From [Clostridium] celerecrescens 18A (GTDB lineage Bacteria > Bacillota > Clostridia > Lachnospirales > Lachnospiraceae), in the NCBI RefSeq assembly GCF_002797975.1, contig NZ_PGET01000001.1, positions 1,240,001 to 1,304,000 on the forward strand: 64,000 bases of DNA, written 5' to 3'. Shown here piece after piece: positions 52,065 to 61,229 of the stretch (within the stretch, counting starts at the first letter, position 1; each line of letters opens with the position of its first letter). A program made the translations under genes and the position numbers. The notes beneath the pieces are model-generated. The model searched no databases. It saw only the letters and a list, made by a program, of their open reading frames with translations, and was not told where the DNA came from.

Positions 52065-53708
52065 TTATAATTTTGCCATACTCATACCAGGTTCATAAAC
52101 CGCATACTGGCTGCGGCCGTGTTTCTTCGCGTGATAAAGAGCAATGTCAGCCTTTTCATATAATTCCTCAAATACAGTACCGTCTTCCGGATAGGCGGCT
52201 GTTCCCAGACTGCCGGAAATATGTGCTTCCGGTTCCAGAGCACTGCCTATGAGACTGCATAAATTTTCCAGACGAGCGTACAAATCCATGCTGTATGCCA
52301 CATCTTTCAATAATATGATGAACTCATCGCCTCCCAGCCGTCCGAAGATGTCATCGCGCCTTAAAGCGGATTTAAGTCTTGAAGCGGCGCGGTGGAGGGC
52401 CTTATCCCCAAACTGATGGCCGTAATTATCATTCAGTTGCTTGAAACGGTCAATATCCAGCATAATTAGGATGTGATGTCCCTGGCTGTTTTTTAATGTA
52501 TTGCGGATTGCATGTATGGCAGTTGCTCTGTTAAGCAGCCCGGTAAGGGAATCCTGTTTGGAAAGCTCCTGAAGATTCAGGGCCTCTCGTTTGGAAGCAT
52601 CAATATCCTTAATGAGAATAAATGCCTTAATCGTATCAGTATAAGGATCGGAAACAATCTGCACCATGCCAAGTCCCCAGTAGACGGTGGAATCAGGGCG
52701 TATACGCCGGTGTTCCAGCCGTAAAGACCGGTTCCCCCGATAGTAGTGGTAGAGCAATTGGTTTTTATTGAAGAATTTTAGAAACATCTCCCGGTCTTCT
52801 TCAAAAATATGATTCTCTGCTATGTAGGTCATAATGCTGGAAAATGAATTGGAGACATATTCCGGCATGGTCTGAGTCATTTCTCCAATGATTTCTTCAA
52901 ATAAGTCGAATTTTAAATTATATTCGTAATAGCCGATACAGTCCTTTTTCTGTTCACGCATGTATTCCATCCACTTTTGATAAGCCAGTTCTTTTTCATA
53001 TTGATCCGTAATATCCTGGTAGGATATGATTCCCCTGAGAGGTTTTTGCTCCTCAGTGCACACCAGGGAATATTGTGAGGAAAACCAATGATAATCTCCG
53101 GAACATATTTTCAGGCGTGTGATGCACTTTCCCTCGGGTATCCCCTTTTCCATGTCATCATAAAATTCCAGAAAATCGGTGACGCTTTCCTTATGCACAA
53201 TGCCGTTTTCAATAAGGAATTCGGGGGAGAGCGGCTGGGTGTAGGGAAAGGGGAAAGTTCTGGAAAATTCAGGCGATGGAGATAGGGTTCTGGAAGGGAT
53301 GTCATAGATGCTTACAAGGCAGCCCGAATGCCGGCTTGCCAGCCGGTATTGTTCTTCACGGATCCGTAAGTGTTCCTGGAATTTTTTCATACATGTGATA
53401 TCGGAGATAGCACAGTACATAAGTTCCTCCTCAGGGATGTAATTCAATTGTAAGGAACACCAGATGCAGCTTTTTTGTATTTTTGCTTTGAATTCTAATT
53501 CAAAACTGGCTGCTTCGCCCGTCAGGTGGCTGCGTATTTCCGCAAGCAGCTCCGGATATTCTGATTCACATACCATGTCCTGAAGTGAAGCAGGCGTTTG
53601 AAATAGTGCTTTAATCGCCTGATTGGAGTAAAGAATGGTAAGATCATCATCAGTTTTAAGCTTCAGTATGCCGCAAGGAATGCGGTCTAAAAAAGTTTCT
53701 CCGTTCAT
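52065..53708 (-). CDS. PAS-linked diguanylate cyclase (GGDEF)
   Basis: About 547 residues. Two or three PAS-like segments fill the first 380 residues (LTILYSNQAIKALFQTP; LRGIISYQDITDQYEKE; DTIKAFILIKDIDASKREALN). The C-terminal GGDEF domain (about 390-540) keeps RLGGDEFIILL with LDIDRFKQLNDNYGHQFGD. No transmembrane segment is evident, so it may sense a cytoplasmic signal and make cyclic di-GMP. There is no EAL domain. Start ATG 53708 has GGGAG nine bases upstream; GTG 53714 is the alternative. Confidence 0.92.
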   Translation of the reverse strand: MNGETFLDRIPCGILKLKTDDDLTILYSNQAIKALFQTPASLQDMVCESEYPELLAEIRSHLTGEAASFELEFKAKIQKSCIWCSLQLNYIPEEELMYCAISDITCMKKFQEHLRIREEQYRLASRHSGCLVSIYDIPSRTLSPSPEFSRTFPFPYTQPLSPEFLIENGIVHKESVTDFLEFYDDMEKGIPEGKCITRLKICSGDYHWFSSQYSLVCTEEQKPLRGIISYQDITDQYEKELAYQKWMEYMREQKKDCIGYYEYNLKFDLFEEIIGEMTQTMPEYVSNSFSSIMTYIAENHIFEEDREMFLKFFNKNQLLYHYYRGNRSLRLEHRRIRPDSTVYWGLGMVQIVSDPYTDTIKAFILIKDIDASKREALNLQELSKQDSLTGLLNRATAIHAIRNTLKNSQGHHILIMLDIDRFKQLNDNYGHQFGDKALHRAASRLKSALRRDDIFGRLGGDEFIILLKDVAYSMDLYARLENLCSLIGSALEPEAHISGSLGTAAYPEDGTVFEELYEKADIALYHAKKHGRSQYAVYEPGMSMAKL

Positions 53709-53714
53709 TTTCAC

Positions 53715-54008
53715 TTTCTCCCATAAGTGCTATGAAAATAGAAATTGGCCTTATATAGAATATATGATGCATGTTGTCAAAAAATGCACAAAAAGATATA
53801 AATATAGAAAATATTTTTAAATAGATGAATTACGGTTTATGGTCACAAAATATTGGAGGATTTTGACAAAAACGAAAAATAAATTCGTGCACATTGCTTA
53901 AAATGAAAGAGATAGATAAGATTCGATTGACAATTTGTTACAATTGATATATTTTTAAAACAGAACTTATTTCGGAGACCGAAAAAAGAAGGAAGGCGTT
54001 GTACAAAT
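53715..54008. other. Divergent intergenic region
   Basis: About 290 AT-rich bases between the minus-strand cyclase and the plus-strand ROK-like regulator. No gene; the regulator's AGAAGGAAGG site is just before 54009. Confidence 0.5.
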
Positions 54009-54995
54009 ATGAAAAAAAGCGGTTTACAGGACATGAAAAGGGAAAATTTGCGATTGATCATGAATGTAATTTTAGAAAAGGAAACGGTTTCCCGTATAGA
54101 ATTATCCGAGATCATAGGGCTTTCACCGAGTACGGTTTCATCACTGACATCGGAATTAATAGAAAAAGGCTGGATCGTGGAAAATGGTGTGACCACATCT
54201 ACTGGCGGCAGAAAAAGGATCGAATTATCGGTTAATAACAGCAAAGGATATATCGCAATATTGGAAATTGGCTGGAGAAGAGCCGTTTTACATTTTTTAG
54301 ATCTGGCACTTGAAAAAAAGCATAGCGTTCTGATATCTGATTATTACATTACCGGCAATGAACTGCTTGAAAAGGTCGCCCATTGCATAAAGGAGGATGC
54401 GGAGAATTTTTGCAATGGGAAATTGTCCGGAATCGGGCTTTTGTTCCAGGAGGATATGAGTCCCAGCGATTTTAATGTCATGTATTCCACCTCTTTGTCT
54501 TCTGCCAGCATATCATTTTGCGAAGCGGTGAAAACCCAGTTTAAAGTACCCGTCATGGAAGAATATTCTCAGGTTTATTCCTTCCGGCAAATCATGAAAA
54601 AAGAAGAGAGTACGAACAGTGCACACATTGAGATTGGAAAAAAAATCTTTGTTTCCATAACCTCCAATGGGACGTTTCTTGATATGACGGAGGGTAAGAA
54701 AGCGGATATGACCCCCTTCGTTGAAAATACAGGTAAAAAAATGACCGCAGACAAACTTTCTGAAGGAATTGTAAATATATTGCAGATGATCTGCATGATG
54801 TTTCCCATCGAAAACGTATATCTGTCAGGCAGGCTGGACGAGGGAGACCGTCTGGCAGAATGCGTAAGCGGACAGTTAAAGAAAAGCCATTTATTAAAAC
54901 ACGCTGTTGAAGTCAAGGCAATAAAGCCTGTGATTAACCATATGGAAACAGATTTAGGTAAGAGAGTACTGAAAAAAGTAATTTGTGAAATGTAG
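54009..54995 (+). CDS. ROK-family-type transcriptional regulator
   Basis: 328 residues. The N-terminal winged helix (about 10-75: NLRLIMNVILEKETVSRIELSEIIGLSPSTVSSLTSELIEKGWI, STGGRKRIEL) is that of NagC/XylR repressors. The following region has the ROK fold order (IAILEIGWRRAVLHFLDLAL, ISFCEAVKTQFKVPVMEE, YLSGRLDEGDRL). The family's GTG(ig) phosphate and zinc motifs are not clear, so it may sense a ligand without kinase activity. It is transcribed in the same direction as the five genes that follow, with a 47-base gap. Confidence 0.82.
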   Translation: MKKSGLQDMKRENLRLIMNVILEKETVSRIELSEIIGLSPSTVSSLTSELIEKGWIVENGVTTSTGGRKRIELSVNNSKGYIAILEIGWRRAVLHFLDLALEKKHSVLISDYYITGNELLEKVAHCIKEDAENFCNGKLSGIGLLFQEDMSPSDFNVMYSTSLSSASISFCEAVKTQFKVPVMEEYSQVYSFRQIMKKEESTNSAHIEIGKKIFVSITSNGTFLDMTEGKKADMTPFVENTGKKMTADKLSEGIVNILQMICMMFPIENVYLSGRLDEGDRLAECVSGQLKKSHLLKHAVEVKAIKPVINHMETDLGKRVLKKVICEM

Positions 54996-55042
54996 CCATC
55001 CGGACGGCCGCCGGATGACTGCATTTCAGAGAGGAGATGTTA

Positions 55043-55738
55043 ATGGATTTTAAAGAAGTGGTAAATGAAAACAGATTTACGCTGGTGGTCAGCCTGCCGG
55101 AAAACAATCTGGAACTGGCCAGGGCCGCATTGGAAGGAGGTGCCCAGGCAATTAAAGTTCATGCAAATGTATGGCACCGTGCAAGCGGCCATACATTCGG
55201 AACTTATGAAGAGAACAGGCAGTTCCTGAAAGAATTGATTGCACTATGCAAGGATGTGCCGGTTGGGCTTGTACCCGGAGGAGAAGATGCATTTATTACA
55301 AGGGAAGAAAGGCTGGAAGTGGAACAAATGGGGCTTCGGTTCTTTTCCTCCTACATTCATCATCTGCCGTGTCATATGATGGAGAGCCGGGTGTTGACAA
55401 AAATGGCTGCTATTGATGATACGTATGATCAGAATACGCTGGAAGCAGTCCGGCAGTCCGGCATTGATATCCTGGAATGCAGCATTCAGCCGGGAGCACG
55501 CTACGGGACTCCGCTTAATTATGCAGATATTTTACGATATTCCCATATATCAGCTAAGGCAGGGAAGCCGACTTTGATTCCTACCCAGAAGAAGATTTAC
55601 CCGGAGGAAGTAAAGCATCTTTATGAAGCCGGCTGCAAAGCCGTCATGATCGGAGCCATAGTCATGGGAAAGGAACCGTCTGCAGAACAGGTAAAAAAAG
55701 TAACCGGACAGTTCCGGAATGCGGTAGATAAATTATAA
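55043..55738 (+). CDS. Unassigned TIM-barrel protein (NanE-like outline)
   Basis: About 231 residues. Strand-loop pattern of a (beta/alpha)8 barrel: LVVSLPENNLELARAALEGGAQAIKVH, VPVGLVPGGED, FFSSYIHHLPCHMM, ILECSIQPGARYGTPL, PTLIPTQKKIYPEEVKHLYEAGCKAVMIGAIVMG. The end resembles phosphate-binding loops in epimerases such as NanE, but I cannot equate it with any one. ATG 55043 is six bases after GAGAGGAG. It is next to a regulator and a permease, so an enzyme for a transported substrate is likely. Confidence 0.65.
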   Translation: MDFKEVVNENRFTLVVSLPENNLELARAALEGGAQAIKVHANVWHRASGHTFGTYEENRQFLKELIALCKDVPVGLVPGGEDAFITREERLEVEQMGLRFFSSYIHHLPCHMMESRVLTKMAAIDDTYDQNTLEAVRQSGIDILECSIQPGARYGTPLNYADILRYSHISAKAGKPTLIPTQKKIYPEEVKHLYEAGCKAVMIGAIVMGKEPSAEQVKKVTGQFRNAVDKL

Positions 55739-55770
55739 ACACCATATATTTGAAAAATGGAGGATTTCGT

Positions 55771-57072
55771 ATGTTACAGGGAACATGTATCATCATTGCT
55801 TTTCTAGTTATTGCAGCTTTTATGATGGCAAAAAAACTGCCTACTTTGCTTGCTCTTCCCTTTTTGGCGGTTGTCATCTGCGTGATTGCAGGAGTTCCGG
55901 CAGTGGGAGTGAATGGAGAAGGGGCTCAGATTGGCTGGCTTTCTACTGTTTTAGAAGCCGGTACTGTCAGAATGGGATCTGCTATTATGGCAGTTATCTT
56001 CGGTGCCTGGTTAGGACAGCTGATGAATAAGACTGGAGTGACCGAAAATATCATCAAAAAAAGTGCAGAGCTGGGCGGCGACAGGCCGTTAATTGTTACC
56101 CTGATCATGGTAACGGCAGTTGCACTCTTGTTTACTACTTTAAACGGATTGGGTTCTGTTATTATGGTGGGAACCATTGTTTTGCCCATATTGATTTCTG
56201 TGGGTGTTCCGGCCGTCAGCGCTGCCAGTATCTTTTTAATGGCATTTGCAGTGGGACTGAGTTTTAATATTGCAAACTGGACATCATTTTCCAGCATTTT
56301 CGGATTGGAAATTGATAAAATAAAAGGGTTTGAAATCTATATGCTGGCTGTGACACTGATTGCAACCATAATCCTGATATTTGTGGAATTCAAAAAGAAT
56401 GGAGTAAAGTTTGCTTTTTCCGCACCTGTTTCAGATCAGATCCAGACAAAGCAGTTAAGAGGAACAGCCGGTGGGCTTGCCATGATCACTCCACTTGTTC
56501 CCATCATTCTGGTAGCGTTTTTAAAGATACCCGTTGTTCCTTCCTTTTTGGCAGGTATCTTCTGGATTCTGCTGTTTACCTCCAAAAGCTTTTCCAAAGC
56601 CATGAATCTGCTTGTAAAAACCTGTTATGACGGAATTACTGATGCAGCGCCTGCAATCATCTTAATGGTGGGCATTGGAATCTTGTATCTAGCAGTGACT
56701 CACGCCATGGTAAAGGAAGTGCTGAACCCGTTTTTACTTGCCGTAATCCCAACTTCTAAAGTCGGATACATAATCTTTTTTTCCATCCTGGCACCATTAT
56801 CCCTATACAGAGGTCCTATGAATCTGTTTGGACTGGGTTCCGGAATTGCAGCCCTGGTGATCGGACTTGGCACACTGAATCCGCAGGCTGTTATGGGGGC
56901 ATTTCTTTCCGCTGAAAGGATTCAGGGCTGTGGGGATCCTACCAATACACAAAACGTCTGGACGGCTAATTTCGCCGAGGTCGACGTTAATACTATTACT
57001 AAAAAACTATTGCCCTATCTTTGGACGATTTCCGTGATCGGTGTAATCATCTCGGCATTCATATACTTTTAA
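55771..57072 (+). CDS. Permease of the GntP/CitMHS ion-transporter type
   Basis: About 433 residues with roughly eleven to twelve membrane helices. A helix-rich start (QGTCIIIAFLVIAAFMMAKKLPTLLALPFLAVVICVIAG), ITPLVPIILVAF, LYRGPMNLFGLGSGIAA and a QGCGDPTNTQNVWTANFAEVDV loop suggest an organic-acid or sugar-acid importer. I cannot name the substrate. GGAGGA before ATG 55771; the longer frame from 55750 is rejected for lack of a site. Confidence 0.75.
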   Translation: MLQGTCIIIAFLVIAAFMMAKKLPTLLALPFLAVVICVIAGVPAVGVNGEGAQIGWLSTVLEAGTVRMGSAIMAVIFGAWLGQLMNKTGVTENIIKKSAELGGDRPLIVTLIMVTAVALLFTTLNGLGSVIMVGTIVLPILISVGVPAVSAASIFLMAFAVGLSFNIANWTSFSSIFGLEIDKIKGFEIYMLAVTLIATIILIFVEFKKNGVKFAFSAPVSDQIQTKQLRGTAGGLAMITPLVPIILVAFLKIPVVPSFLAGIFWILLFTSKSFSKAMNLLVKTCYDGITDAAPAIILMVGIGILYLAVTHAMVKEVLNPFLLAVIPTSKVGYIIFFSILAPLSLYRGPMNLFGLGSGIAALVIGLGTLNPQAVMGAFLSAERIQGCGDPTNTQNVWTANFAEVDVNTITKKLLPYLWTISVIGVIISAFIYF

Positions 57073-57096
57073 GTAATCGACAGGAGAATTTATTTT

Positions 57097-59250
57097 ATGA
57101 AAGTACGCATTGGGATTGATGTGGGCGGTACCTTTACGGATGCCGCTGCCATTGATAATGAAACTTTTGAATTAATAGGAGTGGTGAAAACTCCTACTAC
57201 CCACAATTCCAGGCAGGGGGTGGCAGAAGGAATTGTTCAGGCGCTGCAGCGCATTATGGAGGATTGTCATATTAATCCAGATGACGTTGTTTTTATCGCT
57301 CACGGTACGACTCAGGCAACCAATGCACTTCTGGAAGGAGATGTGGCTCCGGTTGGAATTGTAACGCTTGGAAGCGGTTTGCAGGGGGCAAAAAGCAGGT
57401 CGGATACCAACATCAGCAATATAGAACTGGCAGCCGGTAAATTTTTGGAAAGCCAGAACGAATATGTGGACACATCGGATAAGGACAGTCTGGGAAGCAG
57501 GATCGTGGACGCCATCCGCACTTTAAGAGAACGAGGGACTTCCAGCATTGTAGCAGCAGAGGCTTTCAGTGTGGATGATCCGTATCATGAGAATCTGGCT
57601 CTGGAAAAATGCAAGGAAATGAATATCCCGGGCACGGCTACCAATGAAATATCAAAGCTATACGGTCTGAAAATAAGAACCAGGACGGCCGTAGTGAATG
57701 CCAGCATTATGCCTAAGATGCTTGAGGCGGCGACTATGACAGAAACGAGCATCATAGAGGCTGGAATCAAAAACCCTCTGATGGTAATGCGCTGCGATGG
57801 AGGCGTTATGACTGTGGATGAGGTAAGAAACCGGCCGATTATGACAATTCTCTCGGGTCCGGCAGCCGGTGTAGCCGGTGCTCTGATGTATGAAAAGCTG
57901 ACGGATGGTCTGTTTTTTGAAGTCGGCGGCACCTCTACGGATATATCCTGCGTAAAGGATGGCAAGGTTATGATCCAATATGCAGAAGTGGGAGGACATA
58001 AAACCTATTTAAGCAGTCTTGATGTAAGAACCGTGGGCATCGGCGGGGGGAGCATGGTACAGATAAAGGATGGCAAAGCTGTTAACATGGGGCCGCGAAG
58101 CGCTCATATTGCCGGTTTGGATTATGAAGTTTATACCGATGCCGGCCTTATTAAAAATCCAAGGCTTATGACGGTCAGGCCCGTACCTTCTGATCCGGAA
58201 TATGCGGTTATTGAATGTGACAATGGAGTACGGGTGACCCTCACCATGGCGGGAGCCGCTAACATAGCCGGTTACGTCAGGCCGGAGGACTATTCCTATG
58301 GGAATGTGGAAGCAGCAAGGAAAGCCTGGAAGCCATTGGCAGATCAAATGGGCTGCACCGTAGAAGAGGCGGCAGAAAAGGCTATGGCATTCGCAGCAGC
58401 CAAGAATGCAAAGGTTGCAGAACAGCTTATAAAGGACTATAAAATGCGGCCGGAACAGACCGTATTTGTAGGAGGCGGAGGCGGAGCGGCCAGTGTGGTT
58501 CCCCATCTTGCAAAGACTATGAAGCATAAATACAGGATCGCAGGCAATGCCGCGGTGATTTCTACCATTGGTGTCGCTCTTGCCATGGTACGGGACATGG
58601 TGGAACGAACGGTGTCAAGTCCCTCACAGGAAGATATTTTAAGCATTCGCAGGGAAGTGGAACAGAAAGCAATCCAGAGCGGAGCAGCGCCCGGGACCAT
58701 TGAAGTTCATGTAGAAGTGGATACGCAAAAAAACCTTTTAAGGGCAATTGCTGTAGGTGCCACGGAAATGAGAAGTAAGGTTCTGGGTAATACAAAACTG
58801 ACGGTTGAACAGCTTCTTAAGATTTGTGCCGAAAATATGGTTGGGAATCCAGGAGAGTTATCCATAACCGCTCAAAACGGAGTGATGTATGCCGTGCAGT
58901 CCCAGAGGCTGGAAAAGAAATTTCTGGGATTGGTGAAAAAGAAAACAACTCCCCTGCGTTTGATTGATGAAGAAGGCGTGATCCGTCTTCAGAAAAGCAA
59001 TGCCCTGGTTTCAGAGGTGAAGATTGCGGACTGGGAAACAAAAATCGAATGGTATTTGGAAGAGCTGACAGTGTTTAATGACGGCGGTGCCAATCTGCCC
59101 AATATTTATCTGGTATCAGGGAAACGGATCATTGATTTATCCGGACTCCAGAGCAAAGCGCAAATTTGTGCACTGGGAAATGCGGAACTGACAGGTTTTG
59201 GCAATGATGAAAATATCCTGATCATTGCAACCGGCCGGACAGAAGGATAA
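57097..59250 (+). CDS. Hydantoinase/oxoprolinase-family protein (HyuA type)
   Basis: 717 residues. The HyuA signature is complete: RIGIDVGGTFTDAAAID at the N-terminus, IAHGTTQATNALLEGD near 70, VMRCDGGVMTVDEVRNRPIMTILSGPAAG, GGTSTDISCV, and the C-terminal FVGGGGGAASVVPHLAK. Family members open hydantoin or 5-oxoproline rings with ATP, generally with a HyuB partner; none is in this cluster. The final ~120 residues are a region I do not recognise. The enzyme may have another acyl-amide substrate. Confidence 0.85.
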   Translation: MKVRIGIDVGGTFTDAAAIDNETFELIGVVKTPTTHNSRQGVAEGIVQALQRIMEDCHINPDDVVFIAHGTTQATNALLEGDVAPVGIVTLGSGLQGAKSRSDTNISNIELAAGKFLESQNEYVDTSDKDSLGSRIVDAIRTLRERGTSSIVAAEAFSVDDPYHENLALEKCKEMNIPGTATNEISKLYGLKIRTRTAVVNASIMPKMLEAATMTETSIIEAGIKNPLMVMRCDGGVMTVDEVRNRPIMTILSGPAAGVAGALMYEKLTDGLFFEVGGTSTDISCVKDGKVMIQYAEVGGHKTYLSSLDVRTVGIGGGSMVQIKDGKAVNMGPRSAHIAGLDYEVYTDAGLIKNPRLMTVRPVPSDPEYAVIECDNGVRVTLTMAGAANIAGYVRPEDYSYGNVEAARKAWKPLADQMGCTVEEAAEKAMAFAAAKNAKVAEQLIKDYKMRPEQTVFVGGGGGAASVVPHLAKTMKHKYRIAGNAAVISTIGVALAMVRDMVERTVSSPSQEDILSIRREVEQKAIQSGAAPGTIEVHVEVDTQKNLLRAIAVGATEMRSKVLGNTKLTVEQLLKICAENMVGNPGELSITAQNGVMYAVQSQRLEKKFLGLVKKKTTPLRLIDEEGVIRLQKSNALVSEVKIADWETKIEWYLEELTVFNDGGANLPNIYLVSGKRIIDLSGLQSKAQICALGNAELTGFGNDENILIIATGRTEG

Positions 59251-59275
59251 ATGTGGATAAGGTGGTGATTGGATT

Positions 59276-59845
59276 TTGAATACGGGTTCCATGCCGTTTC
59301 CGGGAAAGGAATTGGCACAGGATGAATTAAGCCGTGACAGCTGCTATCATAAAATCCGGTCTGAGGACAGAAAAAGGATTACAGACCGGGCGTGGCAAAA
59401 GGGAGAAGCGGCAGCAGAAATGATTTTTATGCGATATAATGGGGAAAAGGACTTTTTTAGAATTGTATCAGAAAGCGGCTTAACCTGCGAGAAAGTGGAT
59501 GCCGATTATGTTGTGGGAAACCAGAGATATTTCAGTGATTATCTGACAGGACAGAAGAGGATCCATCTTTATTTGAAATCCATATCACTTTGGGCAAAAG
59601 AAAACAAAATGGAAATGGCGGAAGCTATGAACCTGATTTTAAGCCATGAATATTACCATTATCTTGAATGGAGTGAACTGGGATTTACGAGTAAAGAATA
59701 TCTGGTGCCAATGCTAAGGATAGGCAGTCTGAAAATCGGACGGACCGGGATACGGGCACTATCGGAAATCGGTGCTCATGCCTTTGCCTGCCGCTATGAA
59801 CAGCTGATAAAGGAGGAGAGATATGCAACAGAACTTAAACTATGA
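59276..59845 (+). CDS. Small HExxH-type putative metalloprotein
   Basis: 189 residues from TTG 59276. The segment LILSHEYYHYLEWSELG (about 120-140) gives H-E-Y-Y-H, the zincin HExxH pattern, and GAHAFACRY lies about 35 residues later, possibly the third ligand region. It has an N-terminal polar helix, no signal peptide. It is possibly a short zinc-dependent enzyme or chaperone-like protein for this pathway. Not recognised as a known family. It overlaps the next gene by 23 bases. Confidence 0.6.
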   Translation: MNTGSMPFPGKELAQDELSRDSCYHKIRSEDRKRITDRAWQKGEAAAEMIFMRYNGEKDFFRIVSESGLTCEKVDADYVVGNQRYFSDYLTGQKRIHLYLKSISLWAKENKMEMAEAMNLILSHEYYHYLEWSELGFTSKEYLVPMLRIGSLKIGRTGIRALSEIGAHAFACRYEQLIKEERYATELKL

Positions 59846-61184
59846 TGTGGTCATTATTGGAGGAGGGCCTGCCGGTACTGTAGCCGCAATCGCCAGTGCC
59901 AGATCCGGTGCCAGGACTCTTTTGGTAGAGCAGAATGGATATCTGGGCGGTATGCTTACTGCGGCCGGAACGGGTCCCCAGATGACATTCCATGCTGGAA
60001 GTATGCAAGTCGTGCAGGGAATTGCTGAGGAAATTGTAGCGCGTATGGTAAAAGAAGGCTTTTCTCCAGGCCATATGGAGGACTTTGTGGGGTATGCCAG
60101 TTCCGTAACCCCGTTTGATGCAGAGGGAATGAAACTGATTCTTGAGACCATGGTAAAAGAGGCTGGAGCTGATCTGCTCTATCATACCGTCTATACAGGC
60201 TGTGAATGGGAGGACCGCAAGATCCGCAAGGTACATCTGTATGCAAAACAGGGGTTCTTTGATGTATCCGCATCCGTGTTCATTGATGCATCAGCAGACG
60301 GGGATCTGGCCACCCATGCAGGAATCGGAAGTGTTTACGGCAGAGAGGAGGATCATCTGGCTCAGCCCATGACAATGAATGTCAAGGTATGCAATGTGGA
60401 TCGGAATAAGATGATCGAATACATAAAGAAGAACTCTGATGATATGCTTGAGACCATTCCATTCGAACGTCTGCAGCTGATTCCCAGAAGCGGCATGCAA
60501 GGGGCTTATTCTGTTATCAGTAAGGCAAAGGATAAGGGGGAATTCCCGATTGACAGAGATATGGTACTTTGCTTTGAAACCAATAATTCCGGAGAATATA
60601 TCCTTAACATGTCCCGAATCATTAAAAAAAGCGCTCTGGATTCTTTTGATTTAACGGAAGCAGAGATAGAGGGCAGAAAACAGGCACATGCCATAGTTGC
60701 ATTTATGAGAAGATACATCCCTGGATTTGAAAATGCGGTTATCGTTACCACAGGACCGCATATCGGGATACGGGAAAGCCGTAAGATAAACGGCGCTTAT
60801 CGGTTAACTGCCTCCGATTTATTAGAGAACAAAATGTTTGAAGATGCCATTGCCATGGGCGGATATCCCATCGACATCCATTCTCCTGATGGAGGAACAA
60901 TGGAGCATCATTATTTAAAGAAAGGTAGCTGGTACTCCATCCCATACCGTTGTTTGTATACAAATGAACTGGATAATCTTCTGGTAGCCGGGCGATGCAT
61001 CAGTGCGACTCATGAAGCCTGTGCTGCGGTCCGCGTAACACCCATACTGATGGCGATCAGTGAAGGGGCCGGTACTGCGGCAGCGATTGCGGCAAAACAG
61101 GGAGTTGGGGTTGCCGCAATCGACGTAGCACAGCTTCAGAATCTTTTAAAGGATCATGGCGCTTTTCTTGAGCCATATAATTGA
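59823..61184 (+). CDS. FAD-dependent oxidoreductase (FAD_oxidored type)
   Basis: 453 residues. The N-terminal dinucleotide-binding motif YDVVIIGGGPAGTVAAIASARSG (GxGxxG) and E in LVEQNGYLGGM start the fold, with FIDASADGDLATHAGI and the C-terminal LVAGRCISATHEACAAVRVTPILMAISEGAGTAAAIA completing it. It should oxidise or reduce the pathway substrate using FAD. It has an AAGGAGGAG site inside the end of the upstream gene, so translation is coupled. Confidence 0.88.
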   Translation: MQQNLNYDVVIIGGGPAGTVAAIASARSGARTLLVEQNGYLGGMLTAAGTGPQMTFHAGSMQVVQGIAEEIVARMVKEGFSPGHMEDFVGYASSVTPFDAEGMKLILETMVKEAGADLLYHTVYTGCEWEDRKIRKVHLYAKQGFFDVSASVFIDASADGDLATHAGIGSVYGREEDHLAQPMTMNVKVCNVDRNKMIEYIKKNSDDMLETIPFERLQLIPRSGMQGAYSVISKAKDKGEFPIDRDMVLCFETNNSGEYILNMSRIIKKSALDSFDLTEAEIEGRKQAHAIVAFMRRYIPGFENAVIVTTGPHIGIRESRKINGAYRLTASDLLENKMFEDAIAMGGYPIDIHSPDGGTMEHHYLKKGSWYSIPYRCLYTNELDNLLVAGRCISATHEACAAVRVTPILMAISEGAGTAAAIAAKQGVGVAAIDVAQLQNLLKDHGAFLEPYN

Positions 61185-61190
61185 ATTTTT

Positions 61191-61229
61191 AGATCCGGAA
61201 AAGCGGACAATAATTATTTCCGGTACAGG
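61191..61229. terminator. Candidate terminator between convergent genes
   Basis: CCGGAAA (61196-61202) and TTTCCGG (61218-61224) pair, overlapping the start of the minus-strand gene's 3' end. Modest. Confidence 0.45.
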
